From assembly GCA_035235625.1 (NCBI GenBank), contig CP141143.1, positions 5,686,501-5,750,500 on the forward strand: a DNA stretch of 64,000 nucleotides, in the 5' to 3' direction. Under the pieces are notes generated by a model. It ran no database searches. It had not been told where the DNA came from and was given only the letters and a program-made list of their open reading frames with translations. Source of the DNA: Saururus chinensis. Lineage: Eukaryota > Streptophyta > Magnoliopsida > Piperales > Saururaceae. Numbering within the stretch: position 1 is the stretch's first letter; every line of letters begins with the position of its first letter. Position numbers and translations under genes: made by a program. Below are positions 10,501-23,184 of this stretch, one piece after another.

Positions 10501-13500
10501 TGGAGGACAAGACAAAGCCAAGTGCTGCACCGGAAGACATTGACATTGACATTGAGGATCAGCCGGATGGTGGGGCCAATGCCTTGAATGTTAATAGGTA
10601 AGATACTATAGACTACAGAACCTCTAAGTGACTAAGCTAATTGGAAAGCATTTTGTTTTACATGTACAGCATGCTAAAAAATGGAAATACATCAGATTTT
10701 TTGGTGTTCATTCTGATATTCTACTTACCATGTGGAGGCATTGTCTGAAACCCGACAAATTATATTTCCGGTTGAAAACATCTCTACCTGTACCTGTTTA
10801 CATGTTATGTTGTCACAAATAAATGGTTTCCTTGCGTAAGGCTTCTTCCTGCTTTTTTTCTTCATTTTCCCCCCTTTTTGCTCCAAAAGAATCTATAAAT
10901 GCTTACATAAGAAATTTGTGTTATTGTTATGCAGTGTTTGTAGCATTTGTTTAGTTATATATGTTGTTCTTTTTTTTTTGTCTGAACTTCAATGTTGTGC
11001 ATTTTTTGCTTGCACCACATATACAATAATTCTGTTTGTATAATGTGATTTATATTTTGAAAGTGAGGGGATTATATAGACAGAAAAATTGAATTCAGAG
11101 TGCTTTGAACACAAACAGATTTAAATTTAGCTTTGTAAAAGCCTGGACATTGTACTAGGACCATGTTGGCACGCTTGAAGTTGTTTTTTTCTATTAATAT
11201 ATAAATTACTTGGGTGGTCTTCGAACTGCAGTACATTGGTATGTTTAACATCTGAACTTTGTAATCTGGCAATAATGTGTTCACTTTAGATTAATTCTTT
11301 CAGCTTGAGGATGCTAATGCATGAGCCATCCTTGACTCCAAATACCCGAGCACATGGTTCAGATAATGAGAATTTGCAGTCTGCAAAGTCCTTAGTACAA
11401 AAAATTCTACAAGACAGTCTCTTGAAGTTACAAGACGAGACTCATAAGCAGCAGAATTTCATAAGATGGGAACTTGGAGCATGCTGGCTACAACATCTGC
11501 AAAATCAGGCATCAGGCAAAACTGAAGTTGAGAAACGTGAAGAACCAAAGGTGGATTGTACTGTCAAGGGACTTGGGAAGCAAGGAGGCCTTTTGAAAGA
11601 GATAAAGAAGAAGACAGATGAAAAAAGCATCAAAACTGACCAGGGAAGGGAGAAGTCCAACTGTGATATTCTTGTTGTGAACAAAAATGAGACAGTTTAT
11701 GCATGTGAACTGAAAGAACTGGAAATGCAAGAGCTTGAAAAGGAGTATATGCTGAGAATGGTGCTTTCAGAGGCTGCATTTCTTCGTCTCAAGGAATCCA
11801 ATACCGGCCTCCATCTCAAGGTTTGCTCTTGGTGTTTCCTTTAGGAAGTGTTTTTTTCTCTTTCTCACTCTTTTGATGGGCATGTATTGTGAATTTTAGA
11901 CATTGTTTACAGTAAACTACAAGTAGGAATCCATTCTGGTTAGTCTTTATTTTTCATCATTAAGTATCTATCATATTATTTGAGCTTTAAATTTCTTAAA
12001 ACATGGGCAATAAACATGAGATTTCTTTCATTGATATTATTGTGACACAATTCTTTTTGTCTATTGCATCCTTCTTAAAGTCACCTGAGGAGTTGATTGA
12101 TATGGCATACAAGTATTATGACGACACAGCCTTGCCAAAGCTGGTGACATTCACCTTTCGCTTGTTATTTTAATCAAACTGTCCTTTCCTTATATTTTAA
12201 TTCTATGTATGTTCTGGGGAATAATTTTAACCCTTCATCAGGTGGCAGACTTTGGAACGCTTGAACTATCTCCAGTGGATGGGAGAACATTAACTGATTT
12301 TATGCATACACGTGGTTTGCGGATGTGCTCTTTGGGACGTGTGGTAATGCTCTGAATTTTATATTGGACTAATGCTACCATGTTCATTTGCTATTCATTC
12401 TTGATCTGATCAATGGTTTTTGGACAGTGTTCTGCCTTTTCCCGATATAGCTGGGATGGGGTTGGATTACAAAGAAAATTACTGATTTTTACAAGAGAAT
12501 TTAATTGTTATTTCAGGTGTTTTTGCTATTGCAGTAGTCATGCTCATTGTCTTATTGTTCTCTTCTTTCATGTTGTAATAGGTTGAACTGGCAGCTAAGC
12601 TCCCTCATGTACAGTCGTTATGTATCCATGAGATGATTGTTCGAGCCTTTAAACATATACTCCAAGCAGTTGTTGCAGCCGTTGACAACATATCTAATGT
12701 ATCTTCATTAATAGCCTCGTGCTTAAATGTTTTGTTGGGGTCTACTCTTGTTGATGATGAAACCTTGAAGTGGAAGTGGGTGGAGACTTTCCTTTTGAAG
12801 AGATTTAGATGGAAAATGAAGAAAGAAAGTTGTAATTTGAATAAATATGCAATTCTGCGTGGGCTTTGCCACAAGGTTTGACATATTATACTTATAAATT
12901 AGAGCTACATATCAGGCTACCAATTATACAGTTAGTTGGCCAAAAACTCATGTTAACCTTGTTCTTTTACTAGGTGGGGCTTGAATTGGTTCCTCGAGAC
13001 TATGATATGAACTCTTCCTCTCCATTCAAGGGAAAAGATGTTATAAGCATGGTCCCTGTTTACAAGGTAACATAGTTGAATAGCTTGAATTTGCTGGGAG
13101 TTATCCTTGTTTTGATCTCCTTCAGTGAAAAAAATATGAAAATACACATTACTATCTGGTGTCACATTCTAGGATTGAGCACTTTTACCCTTCTAGGAAA
13201 AAGTAAACAACAAATATTATCATGTTCATACTAAAGTGGGGCTTCAAAGGAATGTTTCAATAATGCTGAACCTGTAAATACAGCATGTATCATGTTCAAC
13301 TGCTGATGGAAGAACACTTCTTGAATTGTCAAAGACTTCACTGGATAAAGGAAAACTAGAGGAAGCTGTCAACTATGGTACTAAGGTGCAGGACACTTTC
13401 TAAGAATTTTTTTCTTATCGCGTACTCAGAGTCTTGATACCATCTAATGCTTGCTACTTGCAATTTTTATGAACTCTGAAGGCGCTTGCAAAACTCGTAG

Positions 13501-16500
13501 CAGTTTGTGGTCCTTACCATAGAATGACAGCTGGAGCTTATAGCCTTTTGGCTGTGGTGCTTTACCATACAGGCGATTTTAACCAGGTACTTGTCTGATG
13601 GGAGCATATAAAGACTATTATGAAGAGATACATATTGTAGACCTGAATCTGTATGATATTTTATTCAGAATTATATGGGTAAGGGGCTGAGTTTTATCTA
13701 TATATGAGGCCCCATTGTTTGAAAAATATATCACAGTTGCATTCCTTTATTGCATGCTAACCAGGCAACCATCTACCAACAAAAGGCTCTTGATATTAAT
13801 GAGAGGGAACTTGGTCTTGATCACCCTGACACAATGAAGAGCTATGGGGATCTTGCTGTCTTTTACTATCGACTTCAATACACTGAACTATCCTTGAAGT
13901 AAGTAACCAGTGTGTGCACTTCACTACATCTGAGTTTGTTTTGCCGAGTGAATAGTATGAGACTATAAGAGACAAAGGAAAACACTTCATACAATAGGTA
14001 AATTGTATATAAGGCTCTATAGTGACAACTTCTTAGTCCTTTTTTCCCCTTGTTTTAGCAGCATTGTATACATTACCTACATATGAAATGCAAGATATGC
14101 TGATAGTGTAGATTAATCTACAATTATTATGTGTATGAACTATTATGATTCCCCACTCAGGTATGTAAATCGTGCATTGTATCTTCTGCACCTCACTTGT
14201 GGGCCCTCTCATCCAAATACTGCCGCCACTTACATTAATGTGGCAATGATGGAAGAAGGTCTTGGAAACGTTCATATTGCACTTAGATATCTGCATGAGG
14301 CTCTCAAGTGTAATCAAAGATTGCTTGGACCAGATCACATACAGGTTAATCTGTCCAGTAAAACAATTATTATTTTCTATATTTGTTTAAAACTGTTTGG
14401 GTTTCTTGTCAAATAATAAATGTGGTTTTATTTATTTATTAATTTAGTATGGAAATGTGTTGCACAGACGGCAGCCAGTTATCATGCCATTGCCATTGCT
14501 CTCTCTTTAATGGAAGCATACTCATTAAGTGTGCAGCATGAGCAGACCACTCTGCAAATTCTGCAGGCTAAACTTGGGTTAGAAGATCTACGTACACAGG
14601 TGTTGTGTGTTTTTTTTTATGTGAGGCAGTCTTATGTGATTACTTCATCATAATTAAGTTGAAGATGTGTATATGTATAGGATGCTGCTGCATGGCTTGA
14701 ATACTTTGAATCCAAAGCCTTAGAGCAACAGGAAGCTGCACGGAATGGAACTCCCAAGCCTGATGCCTCTATTGCTAGTAAAGGGCATCTCAGGTAATTA
14801 TAGTCACCAGACCGCCTTGTCTCCGAATATTTTTTAGGAACATACCTTGATATCCTCACATATTTTCCGAATGATTACATGCATGAAAGAGTGGGTAAAT
14901 ATCATTAACTATTTAGATGTTCATTTGTGTCAATTATTATGAACAAAAATATTTTTAATTTAATTTTAATAAAAAACAATTTTGGTGTTTGTGTATGCAA
15001 TAAATATATGTAGAACTGTATTCTTGTTGGTACTTGCATCGTAGAATTTGCGTTTCACTTGTTTTTTTATAGTTATTATTGCAAATGTCAAAGGATGTAA
15101 CTTATTTTAAAAGATTTACGATAGAGGAGGTAGGAGTTGCCTTCAAGAAGATGAAAAAAGATAAGACATGAAGACCTAATGGAATTCCTATTGAAGTATA
15201 GAAGTGTCTTGGGGGTGTTGGTTTAATTTGGTTGACTAAGTTGTTTAGTAATATTTAGAAGTCAAGAAGGATGCTAGAGGAGTGGAGGAGAAACACCCTT
15301 GACATTCAAAGTTGTACAAACTTAAAGGGGTATAAAACTTATGAGTAATACTATGAAGTTATGGGTGAGAGTGGTTGAAGGACGCTTGCGAAAAGTAACT
15401 GAGAAGCAGTTTGGTTTCATGCCAAAGGTCAATAATTGAGGCTATTTTCTTGTTATGACAATTAGTTGAGACGTATAAGAATAAGAGATAAAACCTCTCT
15501 ATGGCCTTATTGATTTGGAAAAAACTTACGATAGAGTGTCTTGAGAGCTCATTTGGAGTGTCTTGAAGAATAAAGGAGTTATAAGATATTACATGGATAT
15601 TATTAAAGAGATGTAGAATAGGGCAATGTGTAGGAGAAACTAAGGAGTTTTGGGTCACAATAGGTCTACATCAATGGTCAACCTTAAGCCCTTATCTTTT
15701 GGCTCTAGTTACGATGAACTAACTGCACATAACAAAATGGGCTCTAGTTACGATGAACTACTTGCACATATACAAGATAGGATACTTTCGTGCTTGTTTT
15801 TTTGCAAATAATATAATTTTAGTTGATGAGACTATAATAGGGGTGCCAAACTAGAACTGTGGAGGAATGCTTTAGAAATAAAAAGTTTTAAAATAAGTAA
15901 GACTATGATTGAGTAGATGAAATTTACCTTTAAGGAAAGTAGAACTATAGGTAGAACTTTAATTGAAATAGATAGGCAAGAAGTATCAAGATGTGAGCAA
16001 TTCCGTTATCTGGGGCTCCATTATCTAAAAAGAGGGAGTTGTTGATATTGATGTGGCAGATAAGATTAATGCGGGGTGGGTAAAATGGAGGGTAGCGTCA
16101 GAAGTATTGTGTGATAGGCGAGTCCCAAATAAGTTTAAAAGTAAGCTCTATAGGATAACTATTAAACTCGCAATGCACTATGGAGTAGAATGTTGAGCAC
16201 CAAAGAAAAGTTATATAGATAAATTAAATGTAGCTGAAGTAAGGATGTTGCGGTGTATGTATAGAATAACTAGGAAAGATACGATTAGAAATAAGTATAT
16301 ACGTGATAATTTAGGGGTAACACCTTTAGGGGAGAAGCTCAGTGAGTATAGGTTACATTAGTATGAGCATGTATAAAGAAGACCAATGGATGACCCAATA
16401 TAAAGATTAGAAGGGTTTTATGTAAATGATGTCAAAAGAGTGAGAGGGAGTCCTAAGAGAATTTGGATGGAATTAATAACAAAGGATATGGCTATGCTAT

Positions 16501-19500
16501 CTCTTACGAAAGAGTTGACACAAAATATACTAGAATAGAGGCATAAGATCTATGTCGTTGACCCTAAATTGTTGGAAAAAGTTGCTACTTGATTATGAGT
16601 ACATGTGTTAGAGGCATGAAGTGGGAGGTAGGAACTATGACTTCGTTCATTTTTTATATTTTCGTTTTTCATTAATTATTTCCAACTCTTAGCATTCAAG
16701 AAGGTCCCAATGAAAATTAAAAATCATCTTATTGTCCATCCTTTTCTCAAAGTTGAATAGATAGAGCTACTTTGCGCAATACAGAGAACATAAAGATAGT
16801 TGGGCTGTTTTAAATTGAAGTTATTATGTGTCTTATTTGCTATTTTTTATCATAATTTGGAAATTCCAAAGAGTTTTGTGGGATTGTTTGGGGGGTTGGT
16901 AGGAAAATGGATCTTTATTCAGCCTAATGTAACCCCTTAATGGTTTACTGCCATTAGCAAAAATCTGATAGTTATGATGATTGATGACCCTTAGCGTTCC
17001 TCATTTTTACATTTTTAGGTTTATCCAAAAACTCTATTGGACAAGATCAATTCTTCAAAGATTTAACTGATTCCAATTGTTTCACTGCAATGTATGCATA
17101 AAGTACCAGTATTAATTATCTGATACAACTTCTGTAGCTTCTTTAAAGTTCAGTCTCGTGAGTTCCATTTTTCAAAAATATAATTTTAAGTTAGGACATG
17201 AAAAAAAACTTGCTGTGTATTAATACGGTGTATTATAGAACTGGAGGGCAGAATGCATTCCATATGCTAACTCTAAATAGTTGGGAAGTGGTGGTGACTA
17301 TGTTGATGAGGGTATTTAGTTTCAACTTTTCAGATTTATATGATGGCTCGATGCCCTTTTTTTTTCTTGAATTCCAGTGCCTTCTCAGTGTATAGTTTAT
17401 TATGAAATTTGAAATAACGTGTAATATATGTCTTAATTACTGTTAAAAATCAAATAATTATAAGAGATTGAGAGTCTAACAATGTGCCGATAATAGATTT
17501 GGTGCATCTTATTAAAATCCAGTCACATCAGGATATTCTAGGTAAACATTGTTAGCTGGGAAACTGTTTTATGCCTTGTTTGGCTTCAGTGCCTTAGGGC
17601 TGCAGTGCCTTAGTGCATGTGCACAACTTGCATACATGCTATTGCAAAAGTTCCACTTTCCCAAAAGCTGATTGATAAGATTGATGCCAGCTTCCAGGAG
17701 TCTACTTATGGATACTTGTAACATTGTCAAGACTTATTCTTAGAGAGCAAATTGGTTGTTGGACTTAACGTTAGTTTTTGGAGCATACACATCAAAAGAT
17801 TTAAGCAGCCTAGTATTTTGGGCATTATATTTTATGGTTTGCTTGTTGAGAGATCTTCTTTGCTTTGAAGTTGGTCTTGGCATTATCAAGGGGCTATATT
17901 AGATTCGGTTAGAATAACTTTGGTAACTAGTAAGTGAAATGAATATTATGTTGCCAGAATGAGATTTCAACTCTCTATTTGATGAAGCTCTCTGAATGTG
18001 TTTTTCTTCCAATTAGCGTGTCAGACCTTCTGGATTTCATCAACCCAGACATGGATCTAAAAGGGAGAGATCTCCAAAAGCGACAAGCCTGCACAAAGGT
18101 ACTTGGTTTGTGACAAACTCCTAAAGAACCAAAGTATCTAAATGTTTCAGTTTATTTATGTAGTATTTTTGTTATGAGGAGTATATGTTAATAATTTTTG
18201 AACACTTCAAAAATGCAGATCAGAGGCAGAGGTGGCCAAAATGATGTAAGCACGGAAGAATATCAAAATGATGAGTCTCCCGAGCAACTCTTTTCTAATA
18301 TTGAGCAGCCCAAAGCTGAGACCAATCAATCAATAGCTGAACATGTGGAATTAAAAGGTGAGGAACCAGTTATGACGGTCATAGATGAGACCCAATTCAG
18401 TAATCAGGATGAACACATGCTGGATGGAACCTTAGATGAAGGATGGCAAGAAGCTATGCCAAAGGGTCGAAGTACTACCAATAAGAAGTCTTCTGGACAA
18501 AGAAAACCAAATTTACAAAAGCTAAATACAGATTTCATTAATGGCTTAGAAGCCCGATATAAAGGAAGAGCTGCTAACTTCACTTCTCCAAAATCATTAT
18601 CTAGTGAGCCTTCAGCCCCCTCAGCTCCGGTTTCAGTTGCAAAGAAATTGGTTAAAAGTTCAAGCTTCAGCCCAAAAGGGACTACTATGAAGGTTCCAAC
18701 AAGCAGCTTTGAGAAATCTAGTGCTCCTAAGACGGCACCACCCAGTCCTGCTGCTACCAGCCAAGCCACCAGGACCACTACATCACTCATCAGTGTTCCT
18801 ACTTCTGGAAAAATGCTTTCCTACAAGGAAGTGGCACTGGCCCCACCTGGCACTATCATGAAGGCCGTTGTAGAACAACATGGAAACAATCAAGTCAGCA
18901 ATGATACACCAACAGAACTCACCCATGTGGCTCAGGTGGCAACAAAGGAAAACAAAGAAGAGAAAAAAGACCAGAATTCCATTAATGCAAATGTTGCATT
19001 ATCACCATTTGGCATAGAGCAAACGACAGAAAAAATGGACATTACCCTGAAAACTTTTTCAGTGGAAATAAGCTGTGTAGATGCACAAGGGAAAAATAAT
19101 GTAGTTGTTCTGAAAGCGTTACAAGATATAGAGGGTTCAGATGTAGAAGCAAGTAGTATACAGGCACTGGATTATTCAGCTGTTGGCAAGGAAAAGTCTC
19201 CGGAACTGAAGACTTCATTTGTGGGGCAAAAAGCAGTAGCAAGTGTGGTAAATCTGGAAACCGATGGTGTAGATTCCTATGCTAAGGTATCGCTTGCTCA
19301 GACGGAAAAGGCTCTAGAAAGTGAAATAGCTTGCAAAACTGCTGATTCAAATTCCTCTTATGCTCCAAACTCGGTTTCCTCTGTATCTGAAAACTCAAAA
19401 ACCGAGGATAACGTGGTAGAGGAATATCAACCTGTCTTAGCAGAAGAAACTATTCTAATGCAGGAAGAAAATGCCGGAAGAGCAGGAGATAATATGACTA

Positions 19501-20171
19501 GTGATCATGTGAGTGAGAGTGAACAGCCATTATTAAGAAGTGATGGTGAACCTAGGAGAGCAACCGGGAAAAAGCTTTCTGCTGAAGCCCCACCCTTTAA
19601 TCCATCCACTATACCAGTTTTTAGTGCTATTTCAATGCCCAGTTTTAAAGATCATGGAGGTATATTACCTCCACCAGTTAATGTACCTCCAATGCTGGCT
19701 GTTAACCCAGGACGCAAATCTCCTCATCAATCAGCAACTGCAAGAATTCCATTTGGTCCTCGCTTAGCTGGTGGTTATAACAGAAACCGGGTCACTCGTA
19801 ACAAACATAGTTTGCAGAATGGTGAACATCCTGTTGAAATGAACCGGTGTAGCCCTCCTACTCTAATGAATCCTCATGCGGCTGAATTTGTGCCAGGCCA
19901 ACCATGGGTCCCAAACAATTACCCGATTTCTCCAAATGGATATCCTGTGTCTCCAAATGGTTTCACTGTGAGCCCAAATGGTTTTCCATTGCCTTCTACT
20001 GGTTTTCCTGATTCCCCCGATAGTACTGTGGCATCTCCAAATAATTGTCAGGCATTAGATAACACTCTTACTGCATCTGCAGTGGTAACTACAGAAATAG
20101 CTGAATCTGTCTCAGAAGAGGTGGGGCTGATCAAAGAAACCCTCCTGGAGGAACAGAAGAAAGAAATCTAA
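7570..20171 (+). CDS. REC/TSS-like clustered-mitochondria (CLU) family TPR protein, 23 exons
   Basis: Plant homologue of Arabidopsis REC1-3/TSS, cytosolic/nuclear CLU-family proteins that set the share of cell volume given to chloroplasts. Exons: 7570-7639, 7814-7875, 8077-8169, 8330-8402, 8518-8802, 8909-8973, 9102-9233, 9620-9661, 9773-10303, 10434-10597, 11304-11820, 12081-12143, 12242-12343, 12582-12875, 12974-13066, 13284-13385, 13482-13586, 13765-13898, 14161-14344, 14468-14599, 14681-14793, 18017-18098, 18219-20171. All junctions keep frame, giving about 1796 residues, the family's usual length. The start [20 protein letters not shown] matches the family. Residues 24-190 are the CLU N-terminal region ([29 protein letters not shown]). 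The CLU domain starts near 275 ([30 protein letters not shown]). TPRs lie at about 890-1100 ([28 protein letters not shown]). A low-complexity tail includes [12 protein letters not shown]. Intron 3 uses a GC donor. The tail is probably shifted out of frame (see 20131-20319). Confidence 0.93.
8170..8329 (+). other. GC-AG intron (REC intron 3)
   Basis: The only reading that joins SLSHE to [10 protein letters not shown] in frame uses donor GAG|GCAAGT and acceptor GGGCAG|GTC. The donor fits the strong consensus typical of GC-AG introns. All other introns of the gene are GT-AG. Confidence 0.85.
14794..18016 (+). other. Expanded intron 21 of the REC gene
   Basis: At 3.2 kb this is several times longer than any other intron of the gene. 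The donor is CAG|GTAATT and the acceptor AATTAG|CGTG, joining codon AG|C (serine) in [11 protein letters not shown]. Much of its size comes from the LINE at 15108-16590. The stretch 16600-18010 is AT-rich, with nothing recognised. Confidence 0.85.
15108..16590 (+). mobile_element. Decayed RTE-type LINE (reverse transcriptase part) inside REC intron 21
   Basis: Plus-strand frames give typical plant RTE reverse-transcriptase pieces: an [15 protein letters not shown] stretch, [32 protein letters not shown] (through a frame change), then the downstream W(L/R)-A-x-x-VLCDR and GVECWAPK-like segments. At least six stops and several frame changes interrupt it, so it is dead. It lies in the same orientation as the host gene. 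A related fragment on the minus strand at 59990-63590 supports the family call. No 5' end, APE domain or poly(A) tail was identified. Confidence 0.8.
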
Positions 20172-20319
20172 ACAAGATTCAAGTCCTCTCTTACCTTTGC
20201 TAGTTAATAGTCAAGACATAATGGTTATAAAAGCAGTCTCAGATGCTCAGAAGCATGAGGAAAAACCTGGGAAGTGTTGGGATGATTGTAGCAACAATGA
20301 AGCTCTTGAAGTACTGACT
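20131..20319 (+). other. Conserved REC/TSS C-terminal tail in a shifted frame
   Basis: The main frame ends at TAA 20169-20171 after LLEEQKKEI. In the next frame (codons starting at 20131) an open stretch reads [20 protein letters not shown] and, further on, SDAQKHEEKPGKCWDDCSNN, ending LEVLT before a GTAAGT. As I recall them, REC/TSS proteins end with a K-C-W-G-D-Y-S-D-x-E-A-E-x-x-E-V-T-S motif, which this resembles. The simplest reading is a one-base indel between about 20128 and 20160, which could be real, allelic or a sequencing error; an unrecognised splice is less likely. Confidence 0.6.
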
Positions 20320-21955
20320 GTAAGTTATAAAGTAAACGTTCTATTTTGATTATCGGTTAATTTTATTGAGGGGAAATATAGGCAGTCTTTCCTGGACTGA
20401 GAATATGAGCATAAAGGAGAATAAAGTGGTCAGATCCGATAAGCAAAGTCTAATTTGAGAATAATTACTTCTTACAAATTTTTTTAATATGAAATGGACT
20501 CTGTTGGTTGCCAACAGCTGAAGAAGCTTATATTAGGTTGGGTTACTTTCTTATGCCCTGTGAAAAAAAAGAACTACAGCAAATACTCAGATCGTTAGGA
20601 TTTTTTTACCTTCATTCTGGTATTTAATTGAGCTGGACGATGCACATCTTGTAACAATATATCTTTTATTTAAAATTTTCTCTGTTTCCTAAGATGGACT
20701 GCAATGCATTTTTGGTATGAAGCTTTCAGTGTGTTTAGTTTCGATAGAACAGTTCAAGGTTCTCCTTTTTTTGTAATTTTCATCAACTGTAAACCGCGCT
20801 GTTATGTCTATGTCCTGTATTGGTTATAAACATAAGCTTCCATGTAACTAAGAGAAGGGGGGTTGAAGAAAAGAATGAGGTCGATAGCAGGTGACACAGC
20901 TCACAACTAACGTCGGACGTTGAAGATGGTTGATGTGATTTCAATGAAGGTTGCCTTTTGAAGATCTTTTACGCCGGGGAACTTTCACAGATTACCTTTT
21001 TCTTTCTATTTCCCTACTCTCTTTCATGTATGCCTGCCACCAGCAACATCGAGCCAAAACTCTGATTCTACACATGCTCTAAGATTTACAGTTTTACCGA
21101 TCTTACATTTTCGGCGAAACTGTAAATCTGATGTTTTTATTTGTCATGGCTGACATGATTTTAGCGTCATGAGAAATATTTTTATTTGCTCCGAATAAAT
21201 TCTTTGGCACCAATGCTGCAGGTATCTCTTGATTGTGAAGTGAATACTTCATTTTTATTTCTTGCGCATCTTGACTACTTCCCATTAAGTAAAATAATAA
21301 ATGGATCGTTTAGCTTCAAGGAAAAAGGACTCTTTTTACATCAAAATTTAAAGCAAAAGGACTTGCAATGATAAAAGGATTATAATTTTGTGGTCTTAGA
21401 ATGACATACCCAGAGGCCTGAGGTTACCCAAAAGAAGGGAAAATAACGCAATACAGAAAGTCACAAACACAAAATTGATCCTAGTGGTTGTAAAAGTAGC
21501 TGAGACCAGTAAACACACGGCTAAAAGAGGGCTTAGTCTGTTTCACAGAAAAAAAACAGAGGGCTCTTTGGAGCAAATTATGCTCAGCATACATCTAGAT
21601 AGTGCTAATTTTGAAAGGGCTAACGCATGGCTCCTTCTCTATGAAAGTCAGAAAATGGGCCCACATTTGACCGCACTTTGTAATTTAGTATAATCATAAT
21701 TACTTAATATTAACTTATCTAGACTTTATTTATGATTAGATTTGTAAGCCCGATTCCTTATTAAAATGCTTAACAATTTAGCTTTAATATATCATATAAA
21801 TTATCTATTTTAAATTACCCATTTGTGCCTAATTTCTAGCCGCTTGCATCGAAAACTTTGATACAAGTATATATTAGTTGATACGTCCATATTTATTACT
21901 TGTATAGGACAAGGAGGTTAGACACCCTTAAGAAAGTTTCTCGATATATTTCTCG
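20320..21955. other. REC 3' flank and intergenic DNA
   Basis: This must hold the REC 3' untranslated region, but I could not fix a poly(A) site. No credible gene was seen; short frames at 21186-21371 and 21475-21693 have no recognisable similarity. Confidence 0.4.
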
Positions 21956-21959
21956 CATA

Positions 21960-22325
21960 TAGAGGTTGTAAAGGGCCAGGCCAGCCTGCCCATAAAGGGC
22001 CAGGCTTAATTAGGCTAGATCCTTTAACGGTCAAGCCCAGAGTTTATGGCCCTCGGCTTAAATGGGCCCTGCCAAGTTGTGGTCTAGGCCCCAACTAGGC
22101 CTAGTTGCGGCCCATAGGCCGATCAATTGGCCCTGGCCCATTGGGCCTTGGTCCGTATGGGCATGGTCCATAAGGCTTTATGAGATAATTTTTTTGGGGG
22201 GCTGGCCTAAGTTCTAGCCTGAGGTACATCGGGCCCTAGGGCTGTGTTGGGCATTCCTTCGGAGATGATGATTGTGTTGGCATGGCTAGCCCACATGCGG
22301 GCCTCCAAAAGGCCCGGGCTGGGTT
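21960..22325. repeat. GGCCC-motif-rich island (possible transposon end)
   Basis: GGGCC/GGCCC and close variants occur more than 15 times in about 360 bases, in sharp contrast to AT-rich flanks. Such motif clusters are typical of hAT subterminal regions, but no terminal inverted repeat or 8-bp duplication was found, so the class is open. It abuts the TGTCATGCC end of the LTR at 22326. Confidence 0.45.
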
Positions 22326-23184
22326 TGTCATGCCTTGCTACACCCCCTAGCCTGAACCCGGTCTAAGGAGGCGGGACGTGATGCGACAAAGTGGAAATTG
22401 CATAAGACTTAACCCATTATGGGTGGTTCTCATTGAAGTACGCAACATGTGCTCTTTGTGCAAAAGTAAGTGACATAAGGTAAAAGAAATTAAATAGCAA
22501 TTTTAGTCCAATATAATACCCACAACATCTAAAGTGAACATAGCCTCAAGTCTTAGGGCTACAACATATCAAAAGTTATCTTAGGCTAACTGAAATATGA
22601 AATAAAGTCAAGTACAGGATTATCATATTACATGACAAGTCTAAAATAACCTAATAGCTAACTCTTTCTCATGGTGCATGCTGATCCTCAAATTCCACAT
22701 AAAAATCATCTGGAGCACCTACATAATACAACATAGAGCCCCAAAATAAAACTACAAACAAAAGATGGGTAAACTTAGCTCAATAAGAGTTTTAAAACAA
22801 AACACAAGCCTATAATAACATCACATGAATTCTCAATTTAAACACGCAAAACATATTCATTCTCTACACTTGCGCATTATGGGATAAATCACATTTCATA
22901 TACACATTCACACAACTTGTGCATCATGAAATAAATCATAGTCTATTTACACATTCATGTCACTTATGCATCATGGGTTCAATTAAAATTCATAACACAC
23001 ATGCACACCCTGTGCAATCATTTAAGTCTCATGGTTCATTCACATCCAGCATGAAATAAGTAACAATATTCACATTTACCCTGCATAATCAAGTATATTA
23101 AATCATATTTCATCCTCAATGAGCATTATAATCCATACACATACATAAACCTTCAGGTAAATGTCTTAGGGAGTCATAAACCCT
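22326..23184 (-). mobile_element. LTR of the TGTAAGG...GTGACA family, outer copy E (left part)
   Basis: It starts TGTCATGCCTTGCTACACCC and continues with a G-A-A-C-C-C-G-G-T-C-T-A-A-G-G-A-G-G segment, matching the same end of the copies at 26636, 54174 and 60335. The next 600 bases are the reverse complement of the corresponding part of copy D, including the region around 22750-22800. Its far end was not found; it should lie beyond 26640, after copy D, which is inserted in it. The right border of this family member is therefore unknown. Confidence 0.6.

Noticed and set aside
18198-18218. Apparent protein start just before the last REC exon
   Set aside because: The frame begins at a non-ATG codon inside the intron; homology and the GCAG acceptor place the exon start at 18219.
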